Assembly: GCA_016235425.1 (NCBI GenBank)
Contig: JACRLC010000035.1
Span: 1-59,458, forward strand
Reading direction: 5' to 3'
Source of the DNA: Chloroflexota bacterium
Lineage (GTDB): Bacteria; Chloroflexota; Anaerolineae; Anaerolineales; Villigracilaceae
Length of the DNA: 59,458 nucleotides
Under the pieces are notes generated by a model that did not search any database, was not told the origin of the DNA, and worked only from the letters and a program-made list of their open reading frames with translations. A program made the position numbers and the translations under genes. Shown piece by piece: positions 9,100 to 17,837 of the stretch (the stretch's first letter is position 1; every line of letters starts with the position of its first letter).

Positions 9100-9897
9100 T
9101 CAGGCAGGGATGGGTGTGGAGGCCGAGGCAAGCATACAGTCAACCTTATGCTCTGCGAGGGACTCCACGGCTGAAGAATCAAGATGTTCATCCGAAACAA
9201 GCTTATCTATCTCATCTATCATTGCGATCTGAAAATTGGAGACCACTCCCCATTTGCTGTGATCGGCCACAATTATCACCTGGCCTTTCGTTCGCTCGAT
9301 CATGCGGCGCACCACCTCGGCTTCGCCGTTGGTGGGCACGGTGCAACCGTGCTTTAGGCTGATCCCGTCCACGCCGAGGATCGCTTTGTTGGCGTAGACC
9401 AGATTCAAATTGTCCAGCGCGAAGCGACCTGCCAGGGAGTTGGAACGTGACTGGAACTCGCCCCCTGTCATATAGTAGTGAAAACCCGGGTCGCCGAGGT
9501 CCAGCACTGCGCTTACATTGTTTGTAAAGACCGTAATCTGAGAGTCACGCTGAATGTGCTGGAGCACTTGCGTGGCAGTCGTGCCGCTGTTGATAAAAAC
9601 AATATCGCCTTCTTCGAGGAGCGAGGCGGCAAGTTCACCAATACGCCGCTTCTCTTCGGGATGATGCTGTACTCTTTGCTGATATTCCTGCTCGAGGATC
9701 ATACGCTGATTCAGGATCGCGCCCCCATGCGTGCGCTCGAGGATTCCCTTCGCTTCCAGCCATTCCAGGTCGCGGCGAACTGTCGCCTCCGAGGTTTCCA
9801 GCAGGTCGCATAAATCGGCCGTTCGGACGATTTGATGGATTGCCAGATATTCCTGAATTCGCTCTCGCCGCTGTGCTGGGATGAGGGGTTTGCTCAT
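9100..9897 (-). CDS. DeoR-family transcriptional regulator
   Basis: A 265-residue regulator: N-terminal winged helix-turn-helix at ~8-60 (SEATVRRDLEWLEAKG, the DeoR recognition signature, then RTHGGA) and a C-terminal sugar-phosphate-isomerase-like sensor domain (INSGTTATQVL, GVDGIS, VADHSKWG). DeoR proteins usually repress catabolic operons and release DNA on binding a phosphorylated sugar or polyol. It heads the leftward arm and is transcribed from a promoter sharing its -35 box with the rightward arm, so it probably controls both and itself. The effector is likely a phosphorylated intermediate of this pathway. Confidence 0.92.
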   Translation of the reverse strand: MSKPLIPAQRRERIQEYLAIHQIVRTADLCDLLETSEATVRRDLEWLEAKGILERTHGGAILNQRMILEQEYQQRVQHHPEEKRRIGELAASLLEEGDIVFINSGTTATQVLQHIQRDSQITVFTNNVSAVLDLGDPGFHYYMTGGEFQSRSNSLAGRFALDNLNLVYANKAILGVDGISLKHGCTVPTNGEAEVVRRMIERTKGQVIIVADHSKWGVVSNFQIAMIDEIDKLVSDEHLDSSAVESLAEHKVDCMLASASTPIPA

Positions 9898-9947
9898 TAA
9901 CTGGTCTCAGTTCGAGAATGAAGGAAATTGCTCACTTTTGAGGTTGC

Positions 9948-9999
9948 ATTATATAAGAATCTGAAGAAATTTGCAAGTTTTTGATTTTTTCATTATAAT
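9948..9999. promoter_or_regulatory. Back-to-back divergent promoters sharing one palindromic -35 hexamer
   Basis: TTGCAA at 9971-9976 is its own reverse complement. Rightward it is followed after exactly 17 bp by TATAAT at 9994-9999. Leftward, after exactly 17 bp, the complement reads TATAAT (9948-9953). Both are near-consensus sigma-70 promoters, one for deoR and its arm and one for the arm starting at 10090. Polymerase could occupy only one direction at a time. A DeoR operator probably lies in this AT-rich 50 bp, but I could not identify it. Confidence 0.75.
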
Positions 10000-10089
10000 G
10001 TCAGGCATTCTGGGCTTCGGATGCGTTGCTGTTGAACTTTCTCACCGAGGCCATTGCAAAAGACTTTTAAGTCTTCCAGGAGAAATGGC

Positions 10090-10878
10090 ATGGCGCAGAG
10101 TCCCATCGGGATGGGTGAACAAGACCGTTCTGAACGCGAAAAATTTGAGAATGAACTCAAACGAATTTTGAAAGCCAGTGACGATTCCGGAATCCTCCTG
10201 CGGGTGATCGGGTCACTGGCTTTTCAAATGCACTGTCCGCAATTCGGGTATTTGCAGGCCGCGATGGGACGAGCCTACACAGATATCGATTTCGGTGCAT
10301 ACGGCAGGCAAAGCAAACAAGTTGTTGAGCTAATGACCGCGCTCGGCTACACCGATAACCGTGAGGTTTTCATCGCATCGGAAGGCGAGCGCGCCATCTT
10401 CGATAAACCGGGCACCGGCCTGCACGTGGACGTTTTTTACGAAAAGCTTGATTTCTGTCATGCCATTTATTGGAAGGATCGTCTCGAAGTCGACTCCCCC
10501 ACGATCCCGCTTACAGAACTGCTTCTTGAAAAAATGCAGATCGTGAAGATCAACGAAAAGGACGTGATCGACACGATCATGTTGCTGCTCGAACACCCGC
10601 TGGGTGATACAGATAACGAAACGATCAACATCAAACGCGCGGCTGTCTTATGCGCCAACGACTGGGGGTTATGGCGTACGACCACAATGAATCTCGATAA
10701 AGTTCGGCAACTCGCCCACAGTTATTCCCAATTAACCGACGAACAAAAAGAAAAAGTGGAGTCCCAGGTCAACGCGGCCCTTTCGCGCTTGAACGGCGAA
10801 CCCAAGTCCCTGGCATGGAAGATCCGCGACCGCGTGGGAGACCGCGTGAAATGGTACAAAGACGTGGATGAAGTTTAA
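10090..10878 (+). CDS. Nucleotidyltransferase-fold protein
   Basis: A 262-residue protein with features of the minimal nucleotidyltransferase fold: RAYTDIDFGAYG (Asp-x-Asp) near residue 70, LHVDVFYEKL as a third acidic strand, then PLTELLLEKMQIV, typical of AbiEii/NTase-like families. I chose the ATG at 10090 because AGGAG lies 7 nt upstream; an upstream in-frame TTG has no ribosome-binding site. It is the first gene of the rightward arm, 9 nt before the CBS gene. It may transfer a nucleotide to a small molecule or protein; its role here is unknown. Confidence 0.65.
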   Translation: MAQSPIGMGEQDRSEREKFENELKRILKASDDSGILLRVIGSLAFQMHCPQFGYLQAAMGRAYTDIDFGAYGRQSKQVVELMTALGYTDNREVFIASEGERAIFDKPGTGLHVDVFYEKLDFCHAIYWKDRLEVDSPTIPLTELLLEKMQIVKINEKDVIDTIMLLLEHPLGDTDNETINIKRAAVLCANDWGLWRTTTMNLDKVRQLAHSYSQLTDEQKEKVESQVNAALSRLNGEPKSLAWKIRDRVGDRVKWYKDVDEV

Positions 10879-10887
10879 GGAGGCATC

Positions 10888-11700
10888 ATGGCAAAACTTG
10901 TACGCGACTTAATGCACCCCGGCCTGCTCGCCTGCAAACCCAACGCGTCGCTCGGGCAGGTGGCGGTACTGCTTTTCCAACATCACGTTCATGCGCTTGT
11001 CGTTGAAGATCGCGATGGACGCGCGCTCGGAATTATTTCTGACTTTGACCTGCTTGCCGGCGAATGGCTTTCATCGGATCCCGAAAGCCTCGCGGCCATG
11101 CGGAATTTGACCGCCTCGGATCTTATGTCCCACCCGGTTGATTCCGTTGAAGCAGGCATTCCCCTCTCTGAGGCAGTCAACCAGCTCATTGACAAAGAGA
11201 TCAGCCGCCTGCTTGTTACTGAAAACGGGAAACCGGTGGGCATAATCTCGCTCTCCGATTTCGTTGCAGGCATTGCCATGCAGGAAAAACCAAGCCGCGA
11301 AACCGTCGGCGACGTAATGTCCGATGCGATCCTGGTTTGCCGCGGCCAGACGCCCATCGTCTCCGCCGCGCGCACCATGACCGAATCAGGCTTTCGTTCG
11401 GTGCTGGTTGTGGACGCGAAGGGAAAAACCCTCGGCGTCGTCAGCGGACGAAGCCTGCTTCCATTCGTCAAAAACGGCGTGGATGAACACCTGCTTGTCA
11501 GCGATGTGATGCACCCCGCGTTGACGATTGACATCCATGCCAGCCTGCGAGAAGCCGCAGACAAGATGATCCAGAACCATCATCACCGCCTCGTCGTGAT
11601 AGACGATAAAGACCCCGAAGCATTTCCTCTCGGTGTCATCTCAACGTTTGATATCGTTGCTGAAATGGCGCGGCCGGGATCGGTTTGGCAAAAAGCATAA
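10888..11700 (+). CDS. Four-CBS-domain regulatory protein
   Basis: A 270-residue protein made of two tandem CBS pairs (roughly residues 3-60, 70-125, 140-195 and 205-262). Each starts with a D(L/V)MxxxxL-type motif (DLMHPGLL, DLMSHPVD, DVMSDAIL, DVMHPALT). CBS pairs bind adenosyl ligands such as AMP, ATP or SAM and act as energy or ligand sensors. There is no attached catalytic domain. AAGGAGG lies before the ATG and the gene follows the nucleotidyltransferase by 9 nt, suggesting the two act together. Confidence 0.9.
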   Translation: MAKLVRDLMHPGLLACKPNASLGQVAVLLFQHHVHALVVEDRDGRALGIISDFDLLAGEWLSSDPESLAAMRNLTASDLMSHPVDSVEAGIPLSEAVNQLIDKEISRLLVTENGKPVGIISLSDFVAGIAMQEKPSRETVGDVMSDAILVCRGQTPIVSAARTMTESGFRSVLVVDAKGKTLGVVSGRSLLPFVKNGVDEHLLVSDVMHPALTIDIHASLREAADKMIQNHHHRLVVIDDKDPEAFPLGVISTFDIVAEMARPGSVWQKA

Positions 11701-11705
11701 ATCGC

Positions 11706-11781
11706 CCTCATCCCCAACCCTTCCCCCTGCGGGGGAAGGGAGTCCCCTCTCCCTTTGGGAGAGGGCTAGGGTGAGGGAGCG
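11706..11781. repeat. GC-rich dispersed palindromic repeat, first copy
   Basis: Contains CCCTTCCCCCTGCGGGGGAA and CCTCTCCCTTTGGGAGAGG, two hairpins in tandem flanked by CCCTCATCCCC and GGGTGAGGG. A nearly identical copy in inverted orientation lies at 51617-51690. It separates the CBS gene from the second demethylase and creates a false N-terminal extension of the latter. Confidence 0.8.
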
Positions 11782-11800
11782 AAAATCAAGGAGCAAAACA

Positions 11801-14233
11801 ATGTCCGAATTTCCAACACAGGCGCAAGCTGTCGTCATTGGCGGGGGCGTGGGTGGAGCCAGTATTGCCTACCATCTCACATTGATGGGATGGAAGGATG
11901 TCGTCATTGTGGAGCGCCACGAGTTGACAGCGGGGTCAACGTGGCACTCCGCGGGGCTGGTTGGTCAGATGCGCTCGGATGCAAACCTGACGCGCATGAT
12001 GCACTACAGCACCGACCTATACCGCAAGTTGAAGGAAGAGACCGGGGTGGATACATCCTGGCGCGAAGTCGGCGGCTTGCGTCTCGCTTCATCTGCAGAG
12101 CGCATGGAAGAGAACAAGCGGCTGGTTGGCCTGGCGCGTTCGTTTGGCGTGCCAATGGAATTGATCACGCCCAAAGAGGCGCAGGCTAAATTCCCACTCA
12201 TGACCATTGATGGCGTGGTCGGCGCGGCTTACACACCAAACGATGGCAGTATTGACCCAACCGGTCTCACGAACGCACTGGCCGCCGGAGCAAAGAACCG
12301 CGGCGCAAAAATCTTCACAGACACAAACGTTGAGAAGATCAACTTGAAGAACGGACGCGTCAGCGAGGTGGTGACCAATCGAGGCACGATCAAGACCGAG
12401 GTCGTTGTGAACGCTTCGGGCATGTGGGGGCGCGAAGTCGGAAAGATGGTCGGGTTGAATCTGCCGGTCATACCGATGGCCCACTTGTACATCATGACAA
12501 AACCCATCGAGGGCGTGACACATGATTTCCCGAACCTGCGCGACCCGGACCTGCTGGTGTATTGGCGCGAGGAAGTCGGGGGCATCGTAACCGGTGGTTA
12601 CGAGCGCCAGCCCGCGACCTTCGGCATGAACGGAATTCCGAAGGACTTCAAATTCCAGTTACTGCCTCCCGATTGGGATCGCTTTACACCTTTAATGGAA
12701 AATTCTATCCGCCGCGTGCCTGCGGTTGAAAATGCGGAAGTCGTGAGGCTCCTGAACGGCCCCGAAGGCTTTACGCCTGATGGTGAATTCCTGCTTGGGC
12801 CAACCTCCGTCAAAGGCTTTTGGGTTGCGTGCGCGTTCTGCGCGCATGGACTGGCCGGCGCGGGCGGTATCGGCAAGGTGATGGCGGAATGGATCGTTGA
12901 CGGCAATCCCGAATGGGATGTGTGGCGGCTCGATGTGCGGCGTTTTGGTCCCAACTACAACAGCCTCGGTTACGCCGCGGCGCGCACACTCGAAACATAT
13001 ACCCAATATTACGATATCCATTTTCCCGGCGAGGAGCGCATCTCGCGCCGCAACGTGCGCGTCTCACCCACTTACTACAGACTGCGCGATCTTGGCTGTC
13101 ACTTCGGCGAAAAAATGGGATGGGAGCGCCCGAATTGGTTTAAGTCCTATGAGGAAAAAGCGACTCACGGCCACGAACCAAAAGGCTGGCCGCGGCACAA
13201 CTGGTCGCGCGCCATCGGTTACGAACATCTCATGACACGTGAGAACGCGGGTCTCTTCGATGAAACCTCCTTCAATAAGTTTGAAGTACGCGGCCCCGGC
13301 GCGTTGAAGTTCCTCAATCAGGTTTGCGCGAATGAGATTGACCAGCCTCTTGGCTCCATCGTCTACACCCAATGCCTCAACAAGCGCGGCGGCATCGAGT
13401 GTGATTTCACGGTCACCCGCCTCGCGGAGGATCGCTTCTTCATCGTCACAGGCACGGCCTTCGGCCAGCATGATATGTCGTGGCTGTCGCTCAACATGCC
13501 GGAAGACGGCTCGGTCACGCTGGAAGATGTCGGCTCGTCGCTGGTTTGTCTCGGATTGTGGGGCCCGAAGGCACGCAGGATTTTGGAAAAGGTAACGACA
13601 GATGACGTATCGAACGCGGGATTCCCTTACATGACCGCGAAGCGCATCACCGTTGGAGACGTCCCCGTTCTCGCTTCGCGCGTGACTTATGTTGGCGAGC
13701 TGGGCTGGGAGTTCTACTGCCCGACGGAGTACGGACTCCGCCTCTGGGACACGCTCTGGGAAGCCGGTCAACCCGAGGGTTTAGTGGCTGGCGGCTATAA
13801 AGCCATAGACACCTTGCGGCTTGAAAAGGGTTATCGTTATTGGAGCGGTGAGATTTCACCAGACTACACTCCTTATGAAGCCGGTCTGGGTTTTGCGGTG
13901 AAACTTGACAAATCTGACTTCGTCGGCAAGGACGCGCTGATGAAACAGAAGAAGGATGGGATCACACGCAAACTCTGCACCCTCACACTTGACGATGATC
14001 GCACGATTGTGCTTGGCAAGGAACCAATCCGCGCAGGCGACAAGATCGTCGGCTGGGTGGCGGGCGGTGGCTTCGGATATTCAGTCAGCAAGTCCATTGC
14101 ATACGCGTATTTGCCGATGGAATGTTCAAAGATCGGCACGAAACTAGAGGTTGAGTGTTTCGGTGAACAGGTCGGCGCGGAAGTCGCGCAGTCCGTGCTG
14201 TGGGATGCGAAAGGAGAACGGATAAGGTCGTAA
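11801..14233 (+). CDS. FAD-dependent dimethylglycine/sarcosine dehydrogenase-type demethylase (DAO + GcvT), paralogue 2
   Basis: An 810-residue paralogue of the gene at 2805 with the same order: FAD-binding DAO domain (VVIGGGVGGASIAYHL), FAO_M segment, GcvT and GcvT_C. His49 in STWHSAGL aligns with the covalent flavin attachment His of the dimethylglycine oxidase family. The chosen ATG at 11801 has AAGGAG before it and matches the start of the paralogue; the upstream in-frame extension is translated repeat sequence. Expected activity is oxidative removal of an N-methyl (or equivalent) group to THF. One such enzyme on each divergent arm suggests sequential demethylation steps or two related substrates. 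Confidence 0.88.
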   Translation: MSEFPTQAQAVVIGGGVGGASIAYHLTLMGWKDVVIVERHELTAGSTWHSAGLVGQMRSDANLTRMMHYSTDLYRKLKEETGVDTSWREVGGLRLASSAERMEENKRLVGLARSFGVPMELITPKEAQAKFPLMTIDGVVGAAYTPNDGSIDPTGLTNALAAGAKNRGAKIFTDTNVEKINLKNGRVSEVVTNRGTIKTEVVVNASGMWGREVGKMVGLNLPVIPMAHLYIMTKPIEGVTHDFPNLRDPDLLVYWREEVGGIVTGGYERQPATFGMNGIPKDFKFQLLPPDWDRFTPLMENSIRRVPAVENAEVVRLLNGPEGFTPDGEFLLGPTSVKGFWVACAFCAHGLAGAGGIGKVMAEWIVDGNPEWDVWRLDVRRFGPNYNSLGYAAARTLETYTQYYDIHFPGEERISRRNVRVSPTYYRLRDLGCHFGEKMGWERPNWFKSYEEKATHGHEPKGWPRHNWSRAIGYEHLMTRENAGLFDETSFNKFEVRGPGALKFLNQVCANEIDQPLGSIVYTQCLNKRGGIECDFTVTRLAEDRFFIVTGTAFGQHDMSWLSLNMPEDGSVTLEDVGSSLVCLGLWGPKARRILEKVTTDDVSNAGFPYMTAKRITVGDVPVLASRVTYVGELGWEFYCPTEYGLRLWDTLWEAGQPEGLVAGGYKAIDTLRLEKGYRYWSGEISPDYTPYEAGLGFAVKLDKSDFVGKDALMKQKKDGITRKLCTLTLDDDRTIVLGKEPIRAGDKIVGWVAGGGFGYSVSKSIAYAYLPMECSKIGTKLEVECFGEQVGAEVAQSVLWDAKGERIRS

Positions 14234-14281
14234 ATAGCCGATAAACCTTTGTGTGTTTTTGGGCAGAAAGGATGCAGAGCG

Positions 14282-15475
14282 ATGATAGAGAGTCCTGTTG
14301 AACGTTTGGCAAAGACTCATCTCGATATGGAAATTTGGTGGGATTCGTCGCCGCTGGTTTATAACCGATGGGTCCGCAAGATGCTCGATGCCGGTGAACC
14401 ATCTCGTAAGCCGGTTTTGGAGGAACAACTTGCGCGCTTATACAATGCCAAAGATCCCGCCAAAAGCGTCTTCCGAGGCTGCACTACCAATCCGCCCCTT
14501 TCGTGGCAGGCCGTGCAAAGCGATCCCGAACTTTGGGGCAGGCTGGTGGACGAGATGATTCAAGCCAATCCATCTCTTGGCTTGAAAGAACTCGTCTGGC
14601 TGACTTACAAGGAAGTCGTAAAACGCGGCGCGGAGATGTACCTCCCCATTTTCGAGGCATCCGGTGGCCGCTTTGGCTGGATCTCCGGCCAGTTGGATCC
14701 CCGCCTCTTCACCGAGACCGAGGAAATGGTCCGCGACGCCGAGGAACTCAGCGCCCTCAGCCCCAACGTGATGGTCAAGGTTCCGGCCAGCATGCAAGGC
14801 ATTGAGGTCGTCAAAATCCTGACGTCCAAAGGCATCAGCACAAATACCACTGTTTGCTTTACCCTGCCTCAAATCCTGGCATCTGCCAATGCCGCCAGGG
14901 AAGGGATCAGGATCGCCGAACAAAACGGAGTTAACCTGGGCAGGTGGCGCGCCGTCATCACCATGATGATTGGCCGCCTGACAGAGCAGGAAACACTGGA
15001 TATTCAGGCGAAACGGCAGAACATCGAATTATCCTGGCAGGATAAACACTGGTTTGGCATTGTAGTCTTCCGCCGCGCGTATCGCATCCTGACGGAGAAT
15101 GGCTATGCCAGCAAGATGCTTGCCTGTTCGATGCGTCCGGGACCTCTCGTGGCTGGAAAAATCAGGTTCTGGGATGTCCAAAAAATTGCCGGAGGCGACA
15201 TCGTATACACATGCCCGCCCTATGTCCTTGAGCCGCTCTTCAAGATTGGCGACGATCTCATCTTCCGGCCTGAGATCGAGGAAGAAATACCCGCGGAGGT
15301 CACGGACAAGCTGATGAAGATTCCCTATTGTCTTCAGGCTTACGACCCGAACGGCCTGGCATTGGAGCAATTCAACAGCCACCCATCGACCATCAGCACG
15401 GTTGAGACCTTTTCGAAAGGGTTTGCAGGCCTGGAAGAGTTTATTGGCAGGCATGCAGTTGTTTATCACCAATGA
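14282..15475 (+). CDS. Transaldolase-family protein
   Basis: A 397-residue protein of the transaldolase class I aldolase family: GCTTNPPL near residue 67 (family A-T-T-N-P), then PNVMVKVPAS with the Schiff-base candidate Lys166, and GISTNTTVCF after it. It is longer than E. coli TalB (about 317 residues) or the short Tal/Fsa forms. I chose the ATG at 14282, with AAAGG upstream; an earlier in-frame TTG has no site. It could shuffle C3 units between sugar phosphates made by the aldolase downstream. A role as an aldolase on an unusual phosphorylated substrate is also possible. Confidence 0.8.
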   Translation: MIESPVERLAKTHLDMEIWWDSSPLVYNRWVRKMLDAGEPSRKPVLEEQLARLYNAKDPAKSVFRGCTTNPPLSWQAVQSDPELWGRLVDEMIQANPSLGLKELVWLTYKEVVKRGAEMYLPIFEASGGRFGWISGQLDPRLFTETEEMVRDAEELSALSPNVMVKVPASMQGIEVVKILTSKGISTNTTVCFTLPQILASANAAREGIRIAEQNGVNLGRWRAVITMMIGRLTEQETLDIQAKRQNIELSWQDKHWFGIVVFRRAYRILTENGYASKMLACSMRPGPLVAGKIRFWDVQKIAGGDIVYTCPPYVLEPLFKIGDDLIFRPEIEEEIPAEVTDKLMKIPYCLQAYDPNGLALEQFNSHPSTISTVETFSKGFAGLEEFIGRHAVVYHQ

Positions 15476-15549
15476 AACGCCAAAGGTGAGAGAATTTATC
15501 AGTAAACGGGAGCAGGTTTGAGGTCAGGAAAGAAGCGAAAGTACATCAG

Positions 15550-15625
15550 GCTTCGGAAGTCTGTTTGAGAATCTTCCAAACTCAACAAGTCAAATAAGAC
15601 TCCCGAAGTCTTTTTCTTAAGGAGG
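15550..15625 (+). terminator. Hairpin with T-tract inside the rightward arm
   Basis: CTTCGGAAGTCT near 15550 can pair with GACTCCCGAAGTC near 15598, followed by TTTTTC and then CTTAAGGAGG. The same order of hairpin arm, T-tract and CTTAAGGAG is found at 29643-29663. Here it could act as a terminator or attenuator splitting the arm, because the next gene starts only at 15708. Confidence 0.5.
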
Positions 15626-15707
15626 TTCCCGTCCCCAATAGTCACGAACATCACCCTCTGAAAGTCAAAGCACGAAACCAAATCTAATTTCAATTGGGAA
15701 GGATGCC

Positions 15708-16643
15708 ATGACACTTGCAATTGACAAAGCCATCGCGAAGGTGCCGTTTCTCGCCAAGTCCAAGAATATTAAAAAGACTCCCTTGAGCGGCGGCATCACA
15801 AACATGAATTTCAAGATCGATGCAGACGGCAGGTCTTACGTGATTCGTCTCGCCGGCGCGGATACCGACAAACTGGGCATTCGGCGTGACGTAGAGTACG
15901 CGGCAAATTACGCGGCGGGACAGTTGGGCATTGCCCCCGAGGTGGTGTACTTTATCGAGCCGGAGGGGTATATCGTCACCCGTTTTGTAAATGGAAAGCG
16001 CCTGCCGCCGGAAGAGATCGTCAAACCGGATAACATCATCCGGGTGGTGCGGAAGGTACGGCTCTTTCACCGGCGCGCGCCGGAATTAAAGGGCGAGTTC
16101 AACGTCTTCCGCCGTGTGGAAATGCTGACCAAAATTTCAAAGGGCAATAATTGCAAATTCCCATTTGATTTTGATTGGATCATGCAAAAGGCGAATGAGG
16201 TTCAAAAGGCTTTGTCGAAGGATCCCTACATTCCCACTCCCTGCCACGACGACCTGCTCAACCTGAACTGGCTGGATGAGGATGTGCCGGGAGAGATCGG
16301 CGAAGTACGCCTGTTGGATTGGGAATACGCGGGCATGGGCGATATCTTCTTCGACCTGGGAAATTTCAGCCACCATCATCGCCTGAACGATGACCAGGTG
16401 CGCCTGCTATTGCAGGAGTATTTCGGCGAGGTAACGCCCAGGAATTTTGCCCGCCTGAAATTGATGGAGCCTATGTCGGAATTACATGAAGCCATGTGGG
16501 GAACCACTCAGACGGGCATTTCCAAACTGGAGGAGGATTTCCAGGGATATGCTGACCTGTGGTTTGGCCGCCTGCGCCAGCACGTGACGGATTATCGGTG
16601 GGAGCAGTGGTTGAGGGATGCAGGGAAGAAGGTGAAATCGTAA
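15708..16643 (+). CDS. Choline/ethanolamine-kinase-like phosphotransferase, paralogue 2
   Basis: A 311-residue phosphotransferase of the same family as the gene at 5342: SGGITNMNFKID at the nucleotide loop, the complete catalytic loop PCHDDLLNLNWL (His and Asp both present) and the metal-binding LLDWEYAGMGD. It should phosphorylate a hydroxyl of a small substrate with ATP. GGAAGG precedes the ATG. It is placed before the class II aldolase, which suggests that the phosphorylated product feeds aldol cleavage. The substrate is not known. Confidence 0.85.
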   Translation: MTLAIDKAIAKVPFLAKSKNIKKTPLSGGITNMNFKIDADGRSYVIRLAGADTDKLGIRRDVEYAANYAAGQLGIAPEVVYFIEPEGYIVTRFVNGKRLPPEEIVKPDNIIRVVRKVRLFHRRAPELKGEFNVFRRVEMLTKISKGNNCKFPFDFDWIMQKANEVQKALSKDPYIPTPCHDDLLNLNWLDEDVPGEIGEVRLLDWEYAGMGDIFFDLGNFSHHHRLNDDQVRLLLQEYFGEVTPRNFARLKLMEPMSELHEAMWGTTQTGISKLEEDFQGYADLWFGRLRQHVTDYRWEQWLRDAGKKVKS

Positions 16644-16760
16644 GTGATGAGTGATCAGTGAGCAAGGAAAGACGAAGGAGGAAAGAAGCGGCAATTCTTT
16701 CTTCTTTCGTCTTCACAAAAGTTCGTCAATTTGAAATGAAGATAAACATAAGGAGTAAAC

Positions 16761-17636
16761 ATGTCAATCGTAAATGCAAAAGAAATCATGGTTGAGGCGC
16801 TGAAGGGTAAATACGCCGTCGGCGCGTTCAACGTCACAGACCTGCTTCAATTCGAAGCGGTGATTGATGCCGCAGTCGAGAAAAAAGCGCCTGTGATCGT
16901 TCAAACTTCGGTCAAGCCGTCGCAATTCCTCGGCACGAACATGATGGTGGCGATCTATCGCACGCTGGCCGAATCTGCACCGGTGCCGGTCTGCCTGCAC
17001 CTCGATCACTGCACGGATATCAACTACTGCAAGAAGTGCGCGGATGCGGGTTATACCAACATCATGATCGATGCTTCCAAGCAGTCTTACGATGAGAATA
17101 TTCGCCAGACCAAGGAAGTGGTGGACTACAGCCACAGCGTCGGCAACATCTCCGTCGAGGGCGAGTTGGGAACCGTGGGCGGCGTGGAAGACCAGATCAA
17201 GGTTGCTGAGGATGAAGCGCAGTTGGCGAATCCCCAGCAATCTGTGGAATTCGTCGAGCGCACGGGTGTGGACATCTTCGCTCCCGCCATCGGCACCGCG
17301 CACGGCGTGTACAAGACCAAGAACCCGAAAATCGACTTCGAGCGCATGGCAACCATCAACAAGATGCTGAACGGCAACGGCATCAAGACCCCGCTTGTCG
17401 TCCACGGCGGAACCGGCCTGCCCGAAGATTACATCAAGAAACTGCTTGCGGCCGGCGGCGCGAAGTTCAACGTATCCACCGAATTGAAGCACACGTTGAT
17501 TGATGCAAAATTTGAATACATCAGCGCGCACCGCGATGAATATGATCCCGGCAAGCTCGATGTCTTCGTCCGCGATGCGACGCGCAAGGCCGTGATGCAC
17601 TGGATTGACATGCTGGAGTCGGCAGGGAAAGCATAA
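16761..17636 (+). CDS. Class II (zinc) ketose-bisphosphate aldolase
   Basis: A 291-residue class II aldolase: HLDHCTD holds the zinc His and catalytic Asp, EGELGTVGGVED follows, then GTAHGVYK with the second metal His and VHGGTGLP with the third. The family includes fructose-1,6-bisphosphate, tagatose-bisphosphate and related aldolases that release dihydroxyacetone phosphate. AAGGAG precedes the ATG. In this DeoR-controlled cluster it more likely cleaves a pathway-specific ketose phosphate than acting in central glycolysis; the motifs do not separate these. Confidence 0.9.
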   Translation: MSIVNAKEIMVEALKGKYAVGAFNVTDLLQFEAVIDAAVEKKAPVIVQTSVKPSQFLGTNMMVAIYRTLAESAPVPVCLHLDHCTDINYCKKCADAGYTNIMIDASKQSYDENIRQTKEVVDYSHSVGNISVEGELGTVGGVEDQIKVAEDEAQLANPQQSVEFVERTGVDIFAPAIGTAHGVYKTKNPKIDFERMATINKMLNGNGIKTPLVVHGGTGLPEDYIKKLLAAGGAKFNVSTELKHTLIDAKFEYISAHRDEYDPGKLDVFVRDATRKAVMHWIDMLESAGKA

Positions 17637-17645
17637 TTAAGAAGC

Positions 17646-17811
17646 CTCGTTGGTCGAGTAGGGTTGAGCGTTCTTCTCAACCCGTATCGAGACCAACAAT
17701 GACAGGCGTGTATGAAATAAAAAGTAAAGATGAAATTGGTGGTTTCCCCCTACGGGGACTTCGCGATACGCCCCTCGGCAAACACTCGGGGCTACTCAAC
17801 CACCAGACATA
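17646..17811. repeat. Two dispersed inverted repeats between the aldolase and aminotransferase genes
   Basis: The first (about 17649-17699) has arms GTTGGTCGAGTAGGGTTGAG and CTCAACCCGTATCGAGACCA. The second (about 17746-17811) has GGTGGTTTCCCCC and GGGGCTACTCAACCACC with an inner stem. Both can fold as hairpins in the mRNA; no coding function is seen. Confidence 0.7.
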
Positions 17812-17837
17812 AATAGAAACTTTTGAGGAGTAAACGA

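Noticed and set aside
11633-11800. N-terminal extension of the second demethylase
   Set aside because: It is a translation of the CBS gene end and a dispersed repeat; a good ribosome-binding site and the paralogue's start support 11801.
16764-17600. Long open frame (278 codons) on the minus strand opposite the class II aldolase
   Set aside because: It is the mirror of a GC-rich gene with clear metal-site motifs; it has no family features and no ribosome-binding site.
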